Below, one piece after another: positions 41,740 through 51,037 of a DNA stretch of 64,000 nucleotides. The notes beneath the pieces were generated by a model. It was not told the origin of the DNA. It searched no databases and was given only the letters and a program-made list of their open reading frames with translations. The translations under genes and the position numbers were made by a program. The stretch comes from Pseudomonadales bacterium (GTDB lineage: Bacteria; Pseudomonadota; Gammaproteobacteria; Pseudomonadales; UBA5518): assembly GCA_024234165.1 (NCBI GenBank), contig JACKOP010000003.1, positions 372,001-436,000 of the forward strand, in the 5' to 3' direction. Position 1 is the first letter of the stretch. Each line of letters starts with the position of its first letter.

Positions 41740-44043
41740 GTGCCGAGCAAGCGAAGTGCAGGCCACGCATCCAGGCGTGATCCGCGTCATGCCGACGAGG
41801 CCGCCCGCTATGAAAACCCCATCGCGAGCCGCGAATTCATCCTTGCCACGCTCGAGCATGCCGGCGTGCCGCTCACGCTGGAAGAGCTCGCTGTGAGGCT
41901 CGATCTCGAGGCAGAGGACCGTTGCGAAGCGCTGCGCCGGCGCCTGCGCGCGATGGCGCGTGATGGCCAGTTGGTGTGCAATCGCCGCGGCGCCTGGGGT
42001 GCAGTCGCGCGCATGGACCTTGTGCGCGGAACCGTGCAGGCGAGCCGGGAAGGTCATGGTTTCCTGGTGCCCGCCGACGGCGGTGACGACCTGTATCTGC
42101 AGGGGCGCCAGATGCGGCGCGTGTTCCATGGCGATGAGGTGCTCGCACGCGTGACCGGACTGGATCACCGCGGCCGGCGCGAGGCGGCGATCGTCGAGGT
42201 GCTGAAGCGCAACACCGAACTCATCGTCGGGCGCATCCGCCGCCAGCACGGCGTGAACTACGTCGTTGCAGAGAACCCGCGCATCCAGCACGAGGTGCTG
42301 GTGCGCGACGCAGACTGCGCCGAAGCGCACGAGGGACAGTACGTCACCGTGCGCATCGTTACGCCGCCGGCCGTCGACGCGCCGCCCACCGGTGCCGTTG
42401 TCGAGGTGCTCGGGGATCACATGGCGCCCGGAATGGAGATCGAGGTCGCGCTGCGCACGCACGATGTGCCGTTCGTGTGGCCGAACGATGTGCGCGCCGA
42501 GGCCGTGCGTTTTGCCCCCGAACCACGGCGTGCCGACAAGGCACGACGCATGGACCTGCGCGAGCTGGCGTTCGTCACCATCGATGGCGAGGATGCCAAG
42601 GATTTCGACGATGCGGTCTATTGTGAAAGGCGCCGTGGCAGCGGTTGGCGATTATGGGTCGCAATCGCCGACGTTTCGCACTATGTGACACCGGGCGCGC
42701 CGCTCGATGCGGAGGCGCGTCGTCGCGGTACGTCGGTGTACTTCCCGGGTCGTGTGGTGCCGATGTTGCCCGAGGAACTGTCCAACGGTCTGTGCTCGCT
42801 GCAGCCCGAAGTCGATCGTCTTGCGCTGGTGTGCGAGATGGAGATCGCGCGCGACGGATCGCTGGGTCGTTTCTGGTTTGCCGAAGCGGTGATCCGTTCG
42901 GCGGCACGACTCACGTACACGCGTGTTGCCGCCACGCTCGCTGGCGAGGATGCCGGCATTGCGCCCGCACTTGCGGTGCGCCTGCAGGAGCTGCACGCGC
43001 TTTACCGCGCGCTGCGGGCAGCACGTGACGAGCGCGGCGCGATCGATTTCGAGACCAGCGAGACCCGGATCGTGTTCGGTCCCGACCGCAAGATCGAAGA
43101 GGTCATGCCGGTCGAGCGCAACGACGCGCACAAACTGATCGAGGAATGCATGCTGGCGGCGAACGTCGCCACCGCCCGATTCCTGCAGAAGCACCGTATA
43201 CCCGCGCTGTATCGCGTGCACGAAGGGCCGTCAGGCGAGAAGCTCGAGTCGCTGCGCAGGTTCCTCGGAGAACTCGGGTTGTCGTTGCGTGGCGGCGACA
43301 AACCGCAGCCTGGCGACTACCAGAGCCTGATCGCCTCGGTGCAGGAGCGCCCCGACCGGCATGTGATCGAAAGTGTGATGCTGCGCTCGCTGAGCCAGGC
43401 GCGTTATCAGCCGGAAAACCTCGGTCATTTCGGTCTCAATTACCCGGCCTACGCACACTTTACATCGCCGATTCGCCGCTATCCCGACCTGCTCGTGCAC
43501 CGTGCGCTGCGTTCGGTCATCCGCGCACAGAGTGCCAGCACGCAGGTGCGACGTGTCGAAGGCGCGAAGTTGCTCGCGCCACACAAGACGTATCCCTACG
43601 ATTTGGTCGCCATGAACGAACTCGGCGAGCATTGCTCGATGGCGGAGCGGCGTGCCGACGAGGCCGCGCGCGACGTGATGAACTGGCTCAAGTGCGAGTA
43701 TCTGCAGGATCGGGTTGGCGAGGTGTTCGATGGTGTGGTCAGCGGAGTGACCGGTTTTGGACTGTTCGTCGAGCTGCAGGAGGTCTATGCGGACGGGCTC
43801 GTGCATGTCGCTACGCTGCAGAATGACTACTACCACTTCGACGCTTCGGGTCATCGGCTGATCGGTGATCGTACGCGACGCGTCTACCGCCTCGGTGATC
43901 GCGTGCGGGTGCAGATCGCACGCGTCGATCTCGACGAGCGCAAGATCGATCTGCTGATCGACGAAGACGCTGCTAGGGGGCGGCGCAAGGTGCGCGTCCG
44001 GGAAGGCGGTTCCCGGCGCACGCCGCACCGGCGGCACCGCTGA
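41740..44043 (+). CDS. rnr: Ribonuclease R
   Basis: 3'-5' exoribonuclease for structured RNA. 767 residues from GTG 41740 (GGAG six bases upstream). N-terminal helix-turn-helix (YENPIASREFILATLEHAGVPLTLEEL), two cold-shock-type OB domains, RNB catalytic domain with ITIDGEDAKDFDDAVYCERR (metal aspartates), PEELSNGLCSLQPEVDRLAL and HFTSPIRRYPDLLVHRAL, then an S1 domain (VGEVFDGVVSGVTGFGLFVELQEVYADGLVH) and a basic tail. TATAAT at 41682-41687 may be its -10. rlmB follows after 14 bases. Confidence 0.96.
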   Translation: MPSKRSAGHASRRDPRHADEAARYENPIASREFILATLEHAGVPLTLEELAVRLDLEAEDRCEALRRRLRAMARDGQLVCNRRGAWGAVARMDLVRGTVQASREGHGFLVPADGGDDLYLQGRQMRRVFHGDEVLARVTGLDHRGRREAAIVEVLKRNTELIVGRIRRQHGVNYVVAENPRIQHEVLVRDADCAEAHEGQYVTVRIVTPPAVDAPPTGAVVEVLGDHMAPGMEIEVALRTHDVPFVWPNDVRAEAVRFAPEPRRADKARRMDLRELAFVTIDGEDAKDFDDAVYCERRRGSGWRLWVAIADVSHYVTPGAPLDAEARRRGTSVYFPGRVVPMLPEELSNGLCSLQPEVDRLALVCEMEIARDGSLGRFWFAEAVIRSAARLTYTRVAATLAGEDAGIAPALAVRLQELHALYRALRAARDERGAIDFETSETRIVFGPDRKIEEVMPVERNDAHKLIEECMLAANVATARFLQKHRIPALYRVHEGPSGEKLESLRRFLGELGLSLRGGDKPQPGDYQSLIASVQERPDRHVIESVMLRSLSQARYQPENLGHFGLNYPAYAHFTSPIRRYPDLLVHRALRSVIRAQSASTQVRRVEGAKLLAPHKTYPYDLVAMNELGEHCSMAERRADEAARDVMNWLKCEYLQDRVGEVFDGVVSGVTGFGLFVELQEVYADGLVHVATLQNDYYHFDASGHRLIGDRTRRVYRLGDRVRVQIARVDLDERKIDLLIDEDAARGRRKVRVREGGSRRTPHRRHR

Positions 44044-44057
44044 GTGGGGTCGACGTG

Positions 44058-44798
44058 ATGGAGCGTGAACGCATCCACGGCATCCATGCCATCGGCGCGT
44101 TGTTGCGTCGCAGTCCGGAGCGGGTCGAATCGCTCGCAGTGCTGCGCGGACGGCGTGACCAGCGGCTGGAGGAGCTGCTGCAGACCGCGCGCGTGAACGG
44201 AATCGCAGTGCGCGAATGTGCGCGCGAAGAACTCGACCGACTCGCGCCGGGTGTGCACCAGGGGGTGGTGGCGCAAGTGCGCGCGGCGGAGCCGCTCAGC
44301 GAGAGCTTCCTGCTCGACACGCTGTTGCCGGCTCTGTCAGAGCCGGCGCTGTTGCTGGTGCTCGATGCGGTCACCGACCCGCATAACCTCGGTGCCTGCC
44401 TGCGTTCGGCGGATGCCTTCGGTGCGCACGCGGTGATCGTGCCGCGCGACAACGCAGCCCCGCTGAACGCCACTGCACGCAAGGTGGCGTCGGGAGCTGC
44501 AGACGTGGTGCCGCTGGTGATCGTTACCAACCTCGCACGCGCGCTGCGCGCGCTGCAGCAGGCAGGCGTGTGGGTCGTCGGGGCGGCGGGAGAGGCGGGC
44601 GAAGCGTTGCCGGCGATCGACCTGCGCGGTGCGGTGGCGCTGGTGATGGGTGCCGAGGGAAGCGGCATGCGGCGCCTGACCCGCGAACACTGCGATCATC
44701 TGGCGGCGATTCCGATGTGCGGAGAGGTCGACAGCCTCAACGTATCGGTTGCCACCGGCGTCTTTCTGTATGAAGCGCGCCGCCAGCGCACGACATAG
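44058..44798 (+). CDS. rlmB: 23S rRNA (guanosine-2'-O-)-methyltransferase RlmB
   Basis: SPOUT-class methyltransferase for G2251 of 23S rRNA. 246 residues: N-terminal substrate-binding domain (IHGIHAIGALLRRSPERVESL), then knot motifs LVLDAVTDPHNLGACLRSADAFGAHAV, LVMGAEGSGMRRLTREHCDHL and IPMCGEVDSLNVSVATGVFLYEA. Adjacent to rnr, a conserved pairing. Confidence 0.95.
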   Translation: MERERIHGIHAIGALLRRSPERVESLAVLRGRRDQRLEELLQTARVNGIAVRECAREELDRLAPGVHQGVVAQVRAAEPLSESFLLDTLLPALSEPALLLVLDAVTDPHNLGACLRSADAFGAHAVIVPRDNAAPLNATARKVASGAADVVPLVIVTNLARALRALQQAGVWVVGAAGEAGEALPAIDLRGAVALVMGAEGSGMRRLTREHCDHLAAIPMCGEVDSLNVSVATGVFLYEARRQRTT

Positions 44799-44884
44799 GT
44801 CCGGCTTCCGAGGCTGTCGTCACGCGCAGATCACGTGAGCGCCCATGGGGTTTTGAGACGGCCTTTTCGACCCGCCGGATGCTG

Positions 44885-45056
44885 GTCGGATTTCAATCCG
44901 ACATTCCCGTCGGCATGAACGCCGACCTACGACGGGTACAGGCATCAACCGTCGGCATGAATGTCGACCTATGACGGGTACAGGCATCAACCGTCGGCAT
45001 GAATGCCAACCTACGACGGGTGCAGGCATCAACCGTCGGCACGAATGCCGACCTGC
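44885..45056. repeat. REP-like palindromes: one single copy and a 42-bp tandem array
   Basis: GTCGGATT-TC-AATCCGAC at 44885-44902 is followed by units starting GTCGGCATGAA at 44909, 44951, 44993 and 45035, exactly 42 bases apart. Each holds the palindrome GTCGGCAT-GA-ATGCCGAC (with point changes) plus a constant GACGGGTACAGGCATCAACC linker. Same core as the epmA-psd cluster. The array fills most of the 394-base rlmB-rpsF gap; 44799-44884 shows nothing else. Confidence 0.9.
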
Positions 45057-45079
45057 ACGGCCGACAGGCAAATTGCACA

Positions 45080-45108
45080 TTGCGCCTGCGGATCCACTTC
45101 TCTAGAAT
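45080..45108 (+). promoter_or_regulatory. Candidate promoter of the rpsF operon
   Basis: TTGCGC (45080-45085), 17-base spacer, TAGAAT (45103-45108), 85 bases before the rpsF ATG and just after the REP array. The leader between promoter and rpsF (45109-45192) could carry the S6/S18 regulatory structure known in other bacteria; it contains CCTCCTTG/GCGGGAGG pairing possibilities. Confidence 0.6.
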
Positions 45109-45192
45109 TCGCCCTCCCTTGCGCGAGCCGCGGGGAAACCTCCTTGCCTCACCGCCCACCGCGGGAGGCTGTTCAAACCGTAGGGAGTGACG

Positions 45193-45612
45193 ATGCGACA
45201 CTATGAAATCGTGTTTCTGGTTCATCCGGACCAGAGCGAACAGGTGCCCGGGATGATCGAAAGGTATACCCAGGCAGTGGCCCGTGACGGCGGCAAGGTC
45301 CACCGTCTGGAAGACTGGGGACGGCGCCAGCTTGCCCACCTGATCGACAAGGTGCACAAGGCACACTACGTGCTGATGAATGTCGAAGCCTCGAACGCGG
45401 TGATGCAGGAGCTGGAAACCACGTTCCGTTACAACGATGCGATCCTGCGTCACCTGATCATCCGTCGTGACGAGGCGATCACCGCCGAATCGCCGATCAT
45501 GCGCGCCGAGCGTGAGGGCCGCGATCGCCGTGGTCGCGACGATGGCGAGCGCCGTCGTCCGCGTACGGAGCGCGAGGAAGAGCCGGTCGAAGAGGAGTCC
45601 GAGTCCGCTTGA
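45193..45612 (+). CDS. rpsF: 30S ribosomal protein S6
   Basis: 139 residues: RHYEIVFLVHPDQSEQVPGMIERY start, LEDWGRRQLAHLIDKVHKAHYVLMNVEA, then a charged tail rich in Arg/Glu ending EEEPVEEESESA, the acidic end that RimK extends with glutamates in E. coli. TAGGGAG ribosome site at 45181 supports ATG 45193. First gene of the rpsF-rpsR-DUF2232-rplI operon. Confidence 0.97.
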   Translation: MRHYEIVFLVHPDQSEQVPGMIERYTQAVARDGGKVHRLEDWGRRQLAHLIDKVHKAHYVLMNVEASNAVMQELETTFRYNDAILRHLIIRRDEAITAESPIMRAEREGRDRRGRDDGERRRPRTEREEEPVEEESESA

Positions 45613-45663
45613 TGCGGATCCGGATCGGCATTCAGGAATCTGTCGAATCGAGGAGTCTGGACG

Positions 45664-45891
45664 ATGGCCCGTTATTTCCGTCGCCGCAAGTTTTGCCGTT
45701 TTACCGCCGAGGGCGTAAAGGAGATCGATTACAAGGATCTCGACGTCCTGCGCGAATACATCAACGAGACCGGCACCATCGTGCCGAGCCGCATCACGGG
45801 AACCAAGGCACATTACCAGCGCCAGTTGTCGGTCGCGATCAAGCGTGCCCGTTTCCTGGCGTTGCTGCCGTACACGGACCAGCACCGCTGA
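45664..45891 (+). CDS. rpsR: 30S ribosomal protein S18
   Basis: 75 residues, full length: MARYFRRRKFCRFTAEGVKEIDYKDLDVLREYINETGTIVPSRITGT, ending RARFLALLPYTDQHR. One N-terminal cysteine (C11) could be a partial zinc-ribbon remnant. S6 and S18 bind each other on 16S rRNA, matching their adjacency. Confidence 0.98.
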   Translation: MARYFRRRKFCRFTAEGVKEIDYKDLDVLREYINETGTIVPSRITGTKAHYQRQLSVAIKRARFLALLPYTDQHR

Positions 45892-45931
45892 TCCGCTCCG
45901 ACCCGCGCAAGCGGGGCGGTGAGAACCGGTT

Positions 45932-46792
45932 ATGCGAGCCCTTGCCGAATTCGTGATGCGCGGGCGCCGCGAGGCGTTGCTGGTCGCCGTGACTGCTACC
46001 ATGCTGCCGATGTTCTTCTGGCTGGGTGCGGCGGTGGTCGGACTCGTCACGCTGCGCCAGGGTGTGCGTGAAGGCATGCTGGTGATGCTGTGGACGCTGC
46101 TCCCGGCTGCAGCAACAGCGTACTTCGGCGAGATCATGCCGCTCGCGACGCTGCTCGGAATCACGGTCGTGGCGTGGGTGTTGCGGCTGACGGCGTCTTG
46201 GCCGTGGGCGCTCTGCAGCGCCAGCGTACTCGGGCTGCTGTTCGGTGGCGGGCTGATCACCGTCGGCAGCGGCTACCTTGCAAGCGTCGAGAAGCTGTTT
46301 GCCGAGCTGGTGAACAGTATCGCGCAGCAGGCGACGGTCGATGCGCCGGTGCACGCGATGCTGAAGGTGCCCGGTGCGGGCGATATCGCCGGGATGTTCG
46401 GGCTGATTCTCGCGGTGACACTGGTGCTCGGGCTGATTCTCGCGCGCTGGTGGCAGGCGATGCTGTACAACGCGGGCGGGTTCCGCACGGAATTCCACGC
46501 GCTGCGGCTCGAGCGGCGCCAGGTGCTGGGGTTGTTGCTGCTGGCATTCGGATTTGCGGCACTTGGCGAGGGTTTCCGGATCTGGGTATGGATGCCGCTG
46601 GTGCCCTTGGTGTTTGCCGGAATCGGCCTGGTACATGCGCTGGTTGCAGCGCGCGGACTGGGTGCATGGTTGGGTTTTTTCTATGCGGCGCTGTTGTTGT
46701 TCGCGCCGTTCAAGCAGTTCCTCGTGGTGCTTGCCGCGATGGACGGCTGGATCGATATTCGCGGCTGGGCCGCCCGCAAGCCGGGTGGCTGA
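45932..46792 (+). CDS. DUF2232 integral membrane protein
   Basis: 286 residues with about eight hydrophobic helices (for example LLVAVTATMLPMFFWLGAAVVGLVTL and MFGLILAVTLVLGLILA); conserved WWQAMLYNAGGFRTEFHALRL loop. Function unknown. In many gammaproteobacteria a gene of this family sits between rpsR and rplI, as here; the YybS-related family in Firmicutes is also near rplI. Starts 40 bases after rpsR. Confidence 0.8.
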   Translation: MRALAEFVMRGRREALLVAVTATMLPMFFWLGAAVVGLVTLRQGVREGMLVMLWTLLPAAATAYFGEIMPLATLLGITVVAWVLRLTASWPWALCSASVLGLLFGGGLITVGSGYLASVEKLFAELVNSIAQQATVDAPVHAMLKVPGAGDIAGMFGLILAVTLVLGLILARWWQAMLYNAGGFRTEFHALRLERRQVLGLLLLAFGFAALGEGFRIWVWMPLVPLVFAGIGLVHALVAARGLGAWLGFFYAALLLFAPFKQFLVVLAAMDGWIDIRGWAARKPGG

Positions 46793-46829
46793 TGCGCATA
46801 AACACGGGAATCTGTTGAGGACGATTGCA

Positions 46830-47276
46830 ATGGACGTCATTCTGCTCGAAAAGGTCGGTCGCCTGGGCAACCTCGGTGATCAGGTCAAGGTAAAAAGCGG
46901 TTTTGGCCGCAACTTCCTGATTCCCTACGGCAAGGCCGTATCCGCGACGGCGGAGAACATTGCTCGTTTCGAGGCGCGACGCGCCGAGCTCGAGAAGGCA
47001 GCGGCAGAACGCATGGGCGCAGCCCAGGCTCGCGCCGCGAAACTGGAAGGCTTGACGATCACGATCCAGGCGAACTGCGGCGACGAAGGGCGGCTGTTCG
47101 GATCGGTCGGTGCGCGCGACATCGCCGACGCGATTACCGCAGCCGGCGTCGAAGTCACGAAAAGCGAGGTACGCCTGCCGGCAGGCGCCCTGCGCAGCAC
47201 CGGAGAATTCGACATCGATGTGCAACTGCACACGGAAGTCGCGCAGACCGTCAAGCTCAGTATCGTTCCGCTGTGA
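46830..47276 (+). CDS. rplI: 50S ribosomal protein L9
   Basis: 148 residues (E. coli 149). N-terminal RNA-binding domain MDVILLEKVGRLGNLGDQVKVKSGFGRNFLIPYGKA, long connecting helix rich in Ala/Glu (about 40-75), C-terminal domain ending TVKLSIVPL. ATG 46830 fixed by the standard MDVILLE opening and a TTGAGG site. Followed by an intrinsic terminator. Confidence 0.97.
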   Translation: MDVILLEKVGRLGNLGDQVKVKSGFGRNFLIPYGKAVSATAENIARFEARRAELEKAAAERMGAAQARAAKLEGLTITIQANCGDEGRLFGSVGARDIADAITAAGVEVTKSEVRLPAGALRSTGEFDIDVQLHTEVAQTVKLSIVPL

Positions 47277-47288
47277 ACGATGCCGGCG

Positions 47289-47325
47289 ATGGCTGTCGGC
47301 CGTGTGCGGTTGACAGCCATTTTTC
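47289..47325 (+). terminator. Intrinsic terminator after rplI
   Basis: ATGGCTGTC (47289-47297) pairs perfectly with GACAGCCAT (47312-47320), followed by TTTT. It ends the ribosomal-protein transcript; dnaB starts only 28 bases later, so dnaB depends on read-through or on a promoter overlapping this region. Confidence 0.8.
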
Positions 47326-47352
47326 CGTGGTGGGAATATCGCCGGCCCCCCC

Positions 47353-48774
47353 ATGCGGACGCGTGCGATGGCTGATTCCCGGTTCCCGCAGGCAAGGCAC
47401 GCCGGCCCGACGCTCGACGTCGGCAATCTGAAGATTCCACCGCACTCGATCGAAGCCGAGCAGTCCCTGCTCGGTGGCCTGATGCTGGACAACCAGGCCT
47501 GGGATCGGGTCATGGAGCTGGTCAGCCCAGCGGATTTCTACCGCCACGAGCACCGTCTCATCTTCGAGGCGATGAGCGCGCTTTCTACGGCTTCCCAGCC
47601 GTTCGACGTGATCACGTTATCGGAGCATCTTGCCGGTATCGGTGAGCTCGACGCGATCGGCGGGCTGGCCTATCTCGGTGAGCTGGCAACCAATACCCCG
47701 AGTGCGGCGAACGTCAGCGCCTATGCGCTGATCGTGCGCGAGCGCTCGACGATGCGCCAACTGATCGCCGCTGCAGGCGAAATCGCGACGCGCAACTTCA
47801 GCCCTGACGGGCGCAGTGGTGAAGAGCTGCTGGAGGAGGCCGAGCGCCGTATCGCCGAGATCAGCGAGAGCCGGCTCACTCGTGGCGGTCCGCGTTTCGT
47901 CACCGAGCTGCTGCGAGCCACGATCAACCGTATCGACGAACTGTTCCAGAACAAGAGCGCGCTGACCGGGCTCAGTACCGGCTATATCGACCTCGATGAC
48001 CGCACCGCGGGGTTGCAGCGCTCGGACCTGATCATCGTCGCCGGACGCCCCTCGATGGGCAAGACGGCGTTCGCGATGAACCTGGTCGAACACGCCGTGC
48101 TGAAGCAGGAGCAGCCCGTGCTCGTGTTTTCGATGGAAATGCCGGCCGAATCGCTGATCGTGCGGATGCTGTCCTCGATAGGCCGCATCGACCAGCAACG
48201 GCTGCGCAACGGCCAGTTGCTGCAGGAAGATTGGCCGAAGCTCACCGCAGCGGTAGCCGCACTCAAGGACCGCCCGCTGTATATCGACGACGCGGCAGCG
48301 CTGTCGCCGGCCGAAGTGCGTGCACGTGCGAGGCGTCTGCGCCGCGAGCGTGGTGATATTGCCTTGATCATGGTCGACTATCTGCAGCTGATGCAGATAC
48401 CCGGCTCCGCCGAGGGGCGCGTGAACGAAGTGTCGGAGATCTCGCGCAGCCTGAAGGCGATCGCGAAGGAGTTCAACTGCCCCGTGGTTGCGCTGTCGCA
48501 GCTCAACCGTTCGCTGGAGCAGCGTCCGAACAAGCGCCCGGTGATGTCGGACCTGCGTGAATCAGGCTCGATCGAGCAGGATGCCGATGTGATCGCATTC
48601 ATCTACCGTGACGAGGTGTACCACGAGGAATCGCCCGAGAAGGGCGTCGCCGAGATCATCATCGGCAAGCAGCGTAACGGCCCGATCGGGACGGTACGGC
48701 TGGCCTTCCGGCGCGAGTTCACCCGCTTCGAGAATCTTGCCGATTCGTCCTACGACTATTCGTCCGGCTTGTGA
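47353..48774 (+). CDS. dnaB: Replicative DNA helicase DnaB
   Basis: Hexameric fork helicase. 473 residues. N-terminal DnaB domain (IPPHSIEAEQSLLGGLMLDNQAWDRV), linker, then RecA-like motor: Walker A GRPSMGKTAFAMN, IALIMVDYLQLM (Walker B) and DLRESGSIEQDADVIAFIYRDEVY. Start is ambiguous: ATG 47353 or ATG 47368 (MADSRFP), neither with a good ribosome site. No intein. Confidence 0.96.
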   Translation: MRTRAMADSRFPQARHAGPTLDVGNLKIPPHSIEAEQSLLGGLMLDNQAWDRVMELVSPADFYRHEHRLIFEAMSALSTASQPFDVITLSEHLAGIGELDAIGGLAYLGELATNTPSAANVSAYALIVRERSTMRQLIAAAGEIATRNFSPDGRSGEELLEEAERRIAEISESRLTRGGPRFVTELLRATINRIDELFQNKSALTGLSTGYIDLDDRTAGLQRSDLIIVAGRPSMGKTAFAMNLVEHAVLKQEQPVLVFSMEMPAESLIVRMLSSIGRIDQQRLRNGQLLQEDWPKLTAAVAALKDRPLYIDDAAALSPAEVRARARRLRRERGDIALIMVDYLQLMQIPGSAEGRVNEVSEISRSLKAIAKEFNCPVVALSQLNRSLEQRPNKRPVMSDLRESGSIEQDADVIAFIYRDEVYHEESPEKGVAEIIIGKQRNGPIGTVRLAFRREFTRFENLADSSYDYSSGL

Positions 48775-48881
48775 GCGCGGACACCCCGGTCATGCCCGGT
48801 TTCTGGCCGATCCGGGAGGAACGCCGATGGGTTGCGTCAACGCAGCGCGCCGGTAGAATGCCTCCCCTGAGCGCATCGCAT

Positions 48882-48955
48882 GCGGGTGTAGTTCAATGGC
48901 AGAACTGCAGCTTCCCAAGCTGCTAACGTGGGTTCGATTCCCATCACCCGCTCCA
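48882..48955 (+). tRNA. tRNA-Gly (anticodon CCC)
   Basis: 74 bases with encoded CCA. Acceptor GCGGGTG/CACCCGC, anticodon arm GCAGC-TTCCCAA-GCTGC with CCC, T-arm GTGGG-TTCGATT-CCCAT. It marks the left edge of the accessory block that begins at 49142. The 186 bases up to that block contain no clear gene and no intact integrase. Confidence 0.96.
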
Positions 48956-49141
48956 CTTCGACTTGCCAAGGGCCTCCATCGAGCATCAAGCGCCAAGGAG
49001 CGCCGCAAGTCATTGTCAGGGTTGATGATGCGCAAGCGGTATCAATCCAGACGCGGATCGCGAGCGGCAGCGCCACGCCGTGATGCTGGCGGGCGAGCAC
49101 ACCTTCATGACGGTCTACGCCCGGTGGCTTGCGCCCTGGTT

Positions 49142-51007
49142 TCAGAAACGCAGGTCGGTGCCGAGCCGCGCCTGGATGCCGGGAGCGGGGAACCCCGGTG
49201 CGTTGCTGTAGTTGGTATCGAACCCGTTGTCGATTGCGAACCACAACGATACGTGTTCGGCCGGATGGAAGCGCACCGTCGCATCGGCAACCAGGTATGC
49301 ACCATCCGTGACGTCACCCGTCGGAATCGACGTGATCAGGCGTTTGCCGACATAGCGCAGTGCGGCATCCACCGACCAGAGCGTCGATGGCTTCCAGTCG
49401 AGGTGGATACCGCCGGTGTTTTCCGGACGACGTCGCAGCGGACCGGAGTCGCTGCGGACGTCGAGCAGAGTGGCATCAATCGCGAAACCAACGTCCGCTG
49501 TCACGGTGAATCGCGCATACAGGGACACGCCATCGATGTCGATCTTGCCGTGATTGACGTGGCGGAAGGTCTCGAAATCAAAATCGACCAGGCCCTCGAA
49601 TTTACTGCGGAACAGGGATATGCCTGCCGTACCGCGGTCGCCGAATGTCTGGTCGTAGCCGAGCTCGACGCTTCTGACCTTCTCGGGCTTCAGGTCCCGG
49701 TTACCGTACAGCGGGTTGCCGAGGGCGAAGAAGCTCGGCGCCTTGAATCCGTTGGCGAGGCGTACCCACGCCCGGCCGTTCACCGAGGTGAGCGCCCGTG
49801 CCAGGCCCAACGCTCCGGAGTTGCGCGCCTCGCCGGTGCCGTCATCGTGCCTGAGCGCCAGCGTTGACGAAAAGTCACCCGCCCACGGGTGTTCCCACTC
49901 GATGAAACCCGAACGTGCATTGCGCTCCATGCGGTAGTTGTTCGGCAGCACGGTGAAACCCATATCCAGCGCGCCGTCGTCACGACCGTCCTCCTTGACC
50001 ACATCGGCACCGAACGCGAGCCTGGAGCCTGCAGCGAGCGCCACCCGGTTGATCCACTGCAGCTGTGCCCGTTCATACCTGCTGTCACTGGTGTAGCCGG
50101 GCTGACCGTCCAGCATGCCCGGCGCAACCGGTGGAGTGCGGCTGTCATCCTCGAGTCGCAACCAGTTTGTCGCCAGCTCGGTCTGCCACCACTCCAGAAC
50201 CGTCCACTCACCGCTCCCGGACAGCGCGACCTCGGAGCCGTCGGCGTGCTCCAGCGCATCCAGTACCGCGTAGCGCGGGCCGCCGCTGACTTCCGGATAG
50301 CTGCTGCGCCGACGATCGGTCACGCGCAGCCCGAATCGCCAGGGATCTTTGCCGTGGTGAACCCCGGACACGCGTGCGGAAAAACTGTCGAGGCGAAGCC
50401 GTGCCCCCTTGACTGCGGTGCCTGCATCGAGCGCCGATACGCGCACGCCGGCGTTGCTGGCTTCGCCAATGTCCGTCGACGCCGCCACGCCAGCCCGCCA
50501 CGAGCGGTCACTGCCGAGCTCGGTGTACGCGCTGACATGTCCTGGTTGCGGCCATGCCGTCTCGATGCGTATCACGCCAGCCATGGCATCCGATCCATGG
50601 ATCGCCGACATGGCGCCTACCGCCATGTCGATACGCTCGATTTCGTTGATTGCCAGGGTCGACCAGTCGAACGAGCCGCCGCGGTCGTTTGCGGGATTGT
50701 TCATGCGGACACCGTCGACGTAGACCGCCGTGAAGTTCGACTCTGCCCCGCGAAGGAACACCTCCGATACCCCGCCTGCACCGCCGGGCTGATAGACGGA
50801 CACTCCCGGCAGCCGCTGCAGCAACTGCTCCGCCCCGCCCGGCATCATGTCGTCGAGTGCGGCCCGATCGATGGTGAATCGTGTCCCGGTGTGCAAGCCG
50901 TGGTCCTCCAGATGCGAACCGACGACGATTTCCTCCACCGCTTCCGGTGCGGCCATGGCGAACGAGTGCGATACGGCCAGGGCAAGCAGCGTGACCAGTG
51001 AGCGCAT
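49142..51007 (-). CDS. TonB-dependent outer-membrane receptor, BtuB-like
   Basis: 621 residues. Signal peptide MRSLVTLLALAVSHSFAMA; TonB-box-like EEIVVGSHLEDHG; plug domain (LLQRLPGVSVYQPGGAGGVSEVFLRGAESNFTAVYVDGVRMNNP), then a 22-strand-type barrel ending in aromatic ARLGTDLRF. The plug signature PGVSVYQPGGAGGVSEVFLRG and size resemble BtuB/vitamin B12-type receptors; the ligand is not predictable. Last gene of the accessory cluster; no B12 riboswitch seen upstream. Confidence 0.85.
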   Translation of the reverse strand: MRSLVTLLALAVSHSFAMAAPEAVEEIVVGSHLEDHGLHTGTRFTIDRAALDDMMPGGAEQLLQRLPGVSVYQPGGAGGVSEVFLRGAESNFTAVYVDGVRMNNPANDRGGSFDWSTLAINEIERIDMAVGAMSAIHGSDAMAGVIRIETAWPQPGHVSAYTELGSDRSWRAGVAASTDIGEASNAGVRVSALDAGTAVKGARLRLDSFSARVSGVHHGKDPWRFGLRVTDRRRSSYPEVSGGPRYAVLDALEHADGSEVALSGSGEWTVLEWWQTELATNWLRLEDDSRTPPVAPGMLDGQPGYTSDSRYERAQLQWINRVALAAGSRLAFGADVVKEDGRDDGALDMGFTVLPNNYRMERNARSGFIEWEHPWAGDFSSTLALRHDDGTGEARNSGALGLARALTSVNGRAWVRLANGFKAPSFFALGNPLYGNRDLKPEKVRSVELGYDQTFGDRGTAGISLFRSKFEGLVDFDFETFRHVNHGKIDIDGVSLYARFTVTADVGFAIDATLLDVRSDSGPLRRRPENTGGIHLDWKPSTLWSVDAALRYVGKRLITSIPTGDVTDGAYLVADATVRFHPAEHVSLWFAIDNGFDTNYSNAPGFPAPGIQARLGTDLRF

Positions 51008-51037
51008 GAGCTGTCTCTTCTGTTGCCGACAGACCGC

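Noticed and set aside
44909..45056. The 42-bp array as a CRISPR
   Set aside because: Units are contiguous with a constant linker and no variable spacers; no cas genes near.
48956..49141. An integrase remnant beside tRNA-Gly
   Set aside because: Translated in all six frames; nothing aligns by eye to tyrosine recombinases and there is no repeat of the tRNA 3' end.
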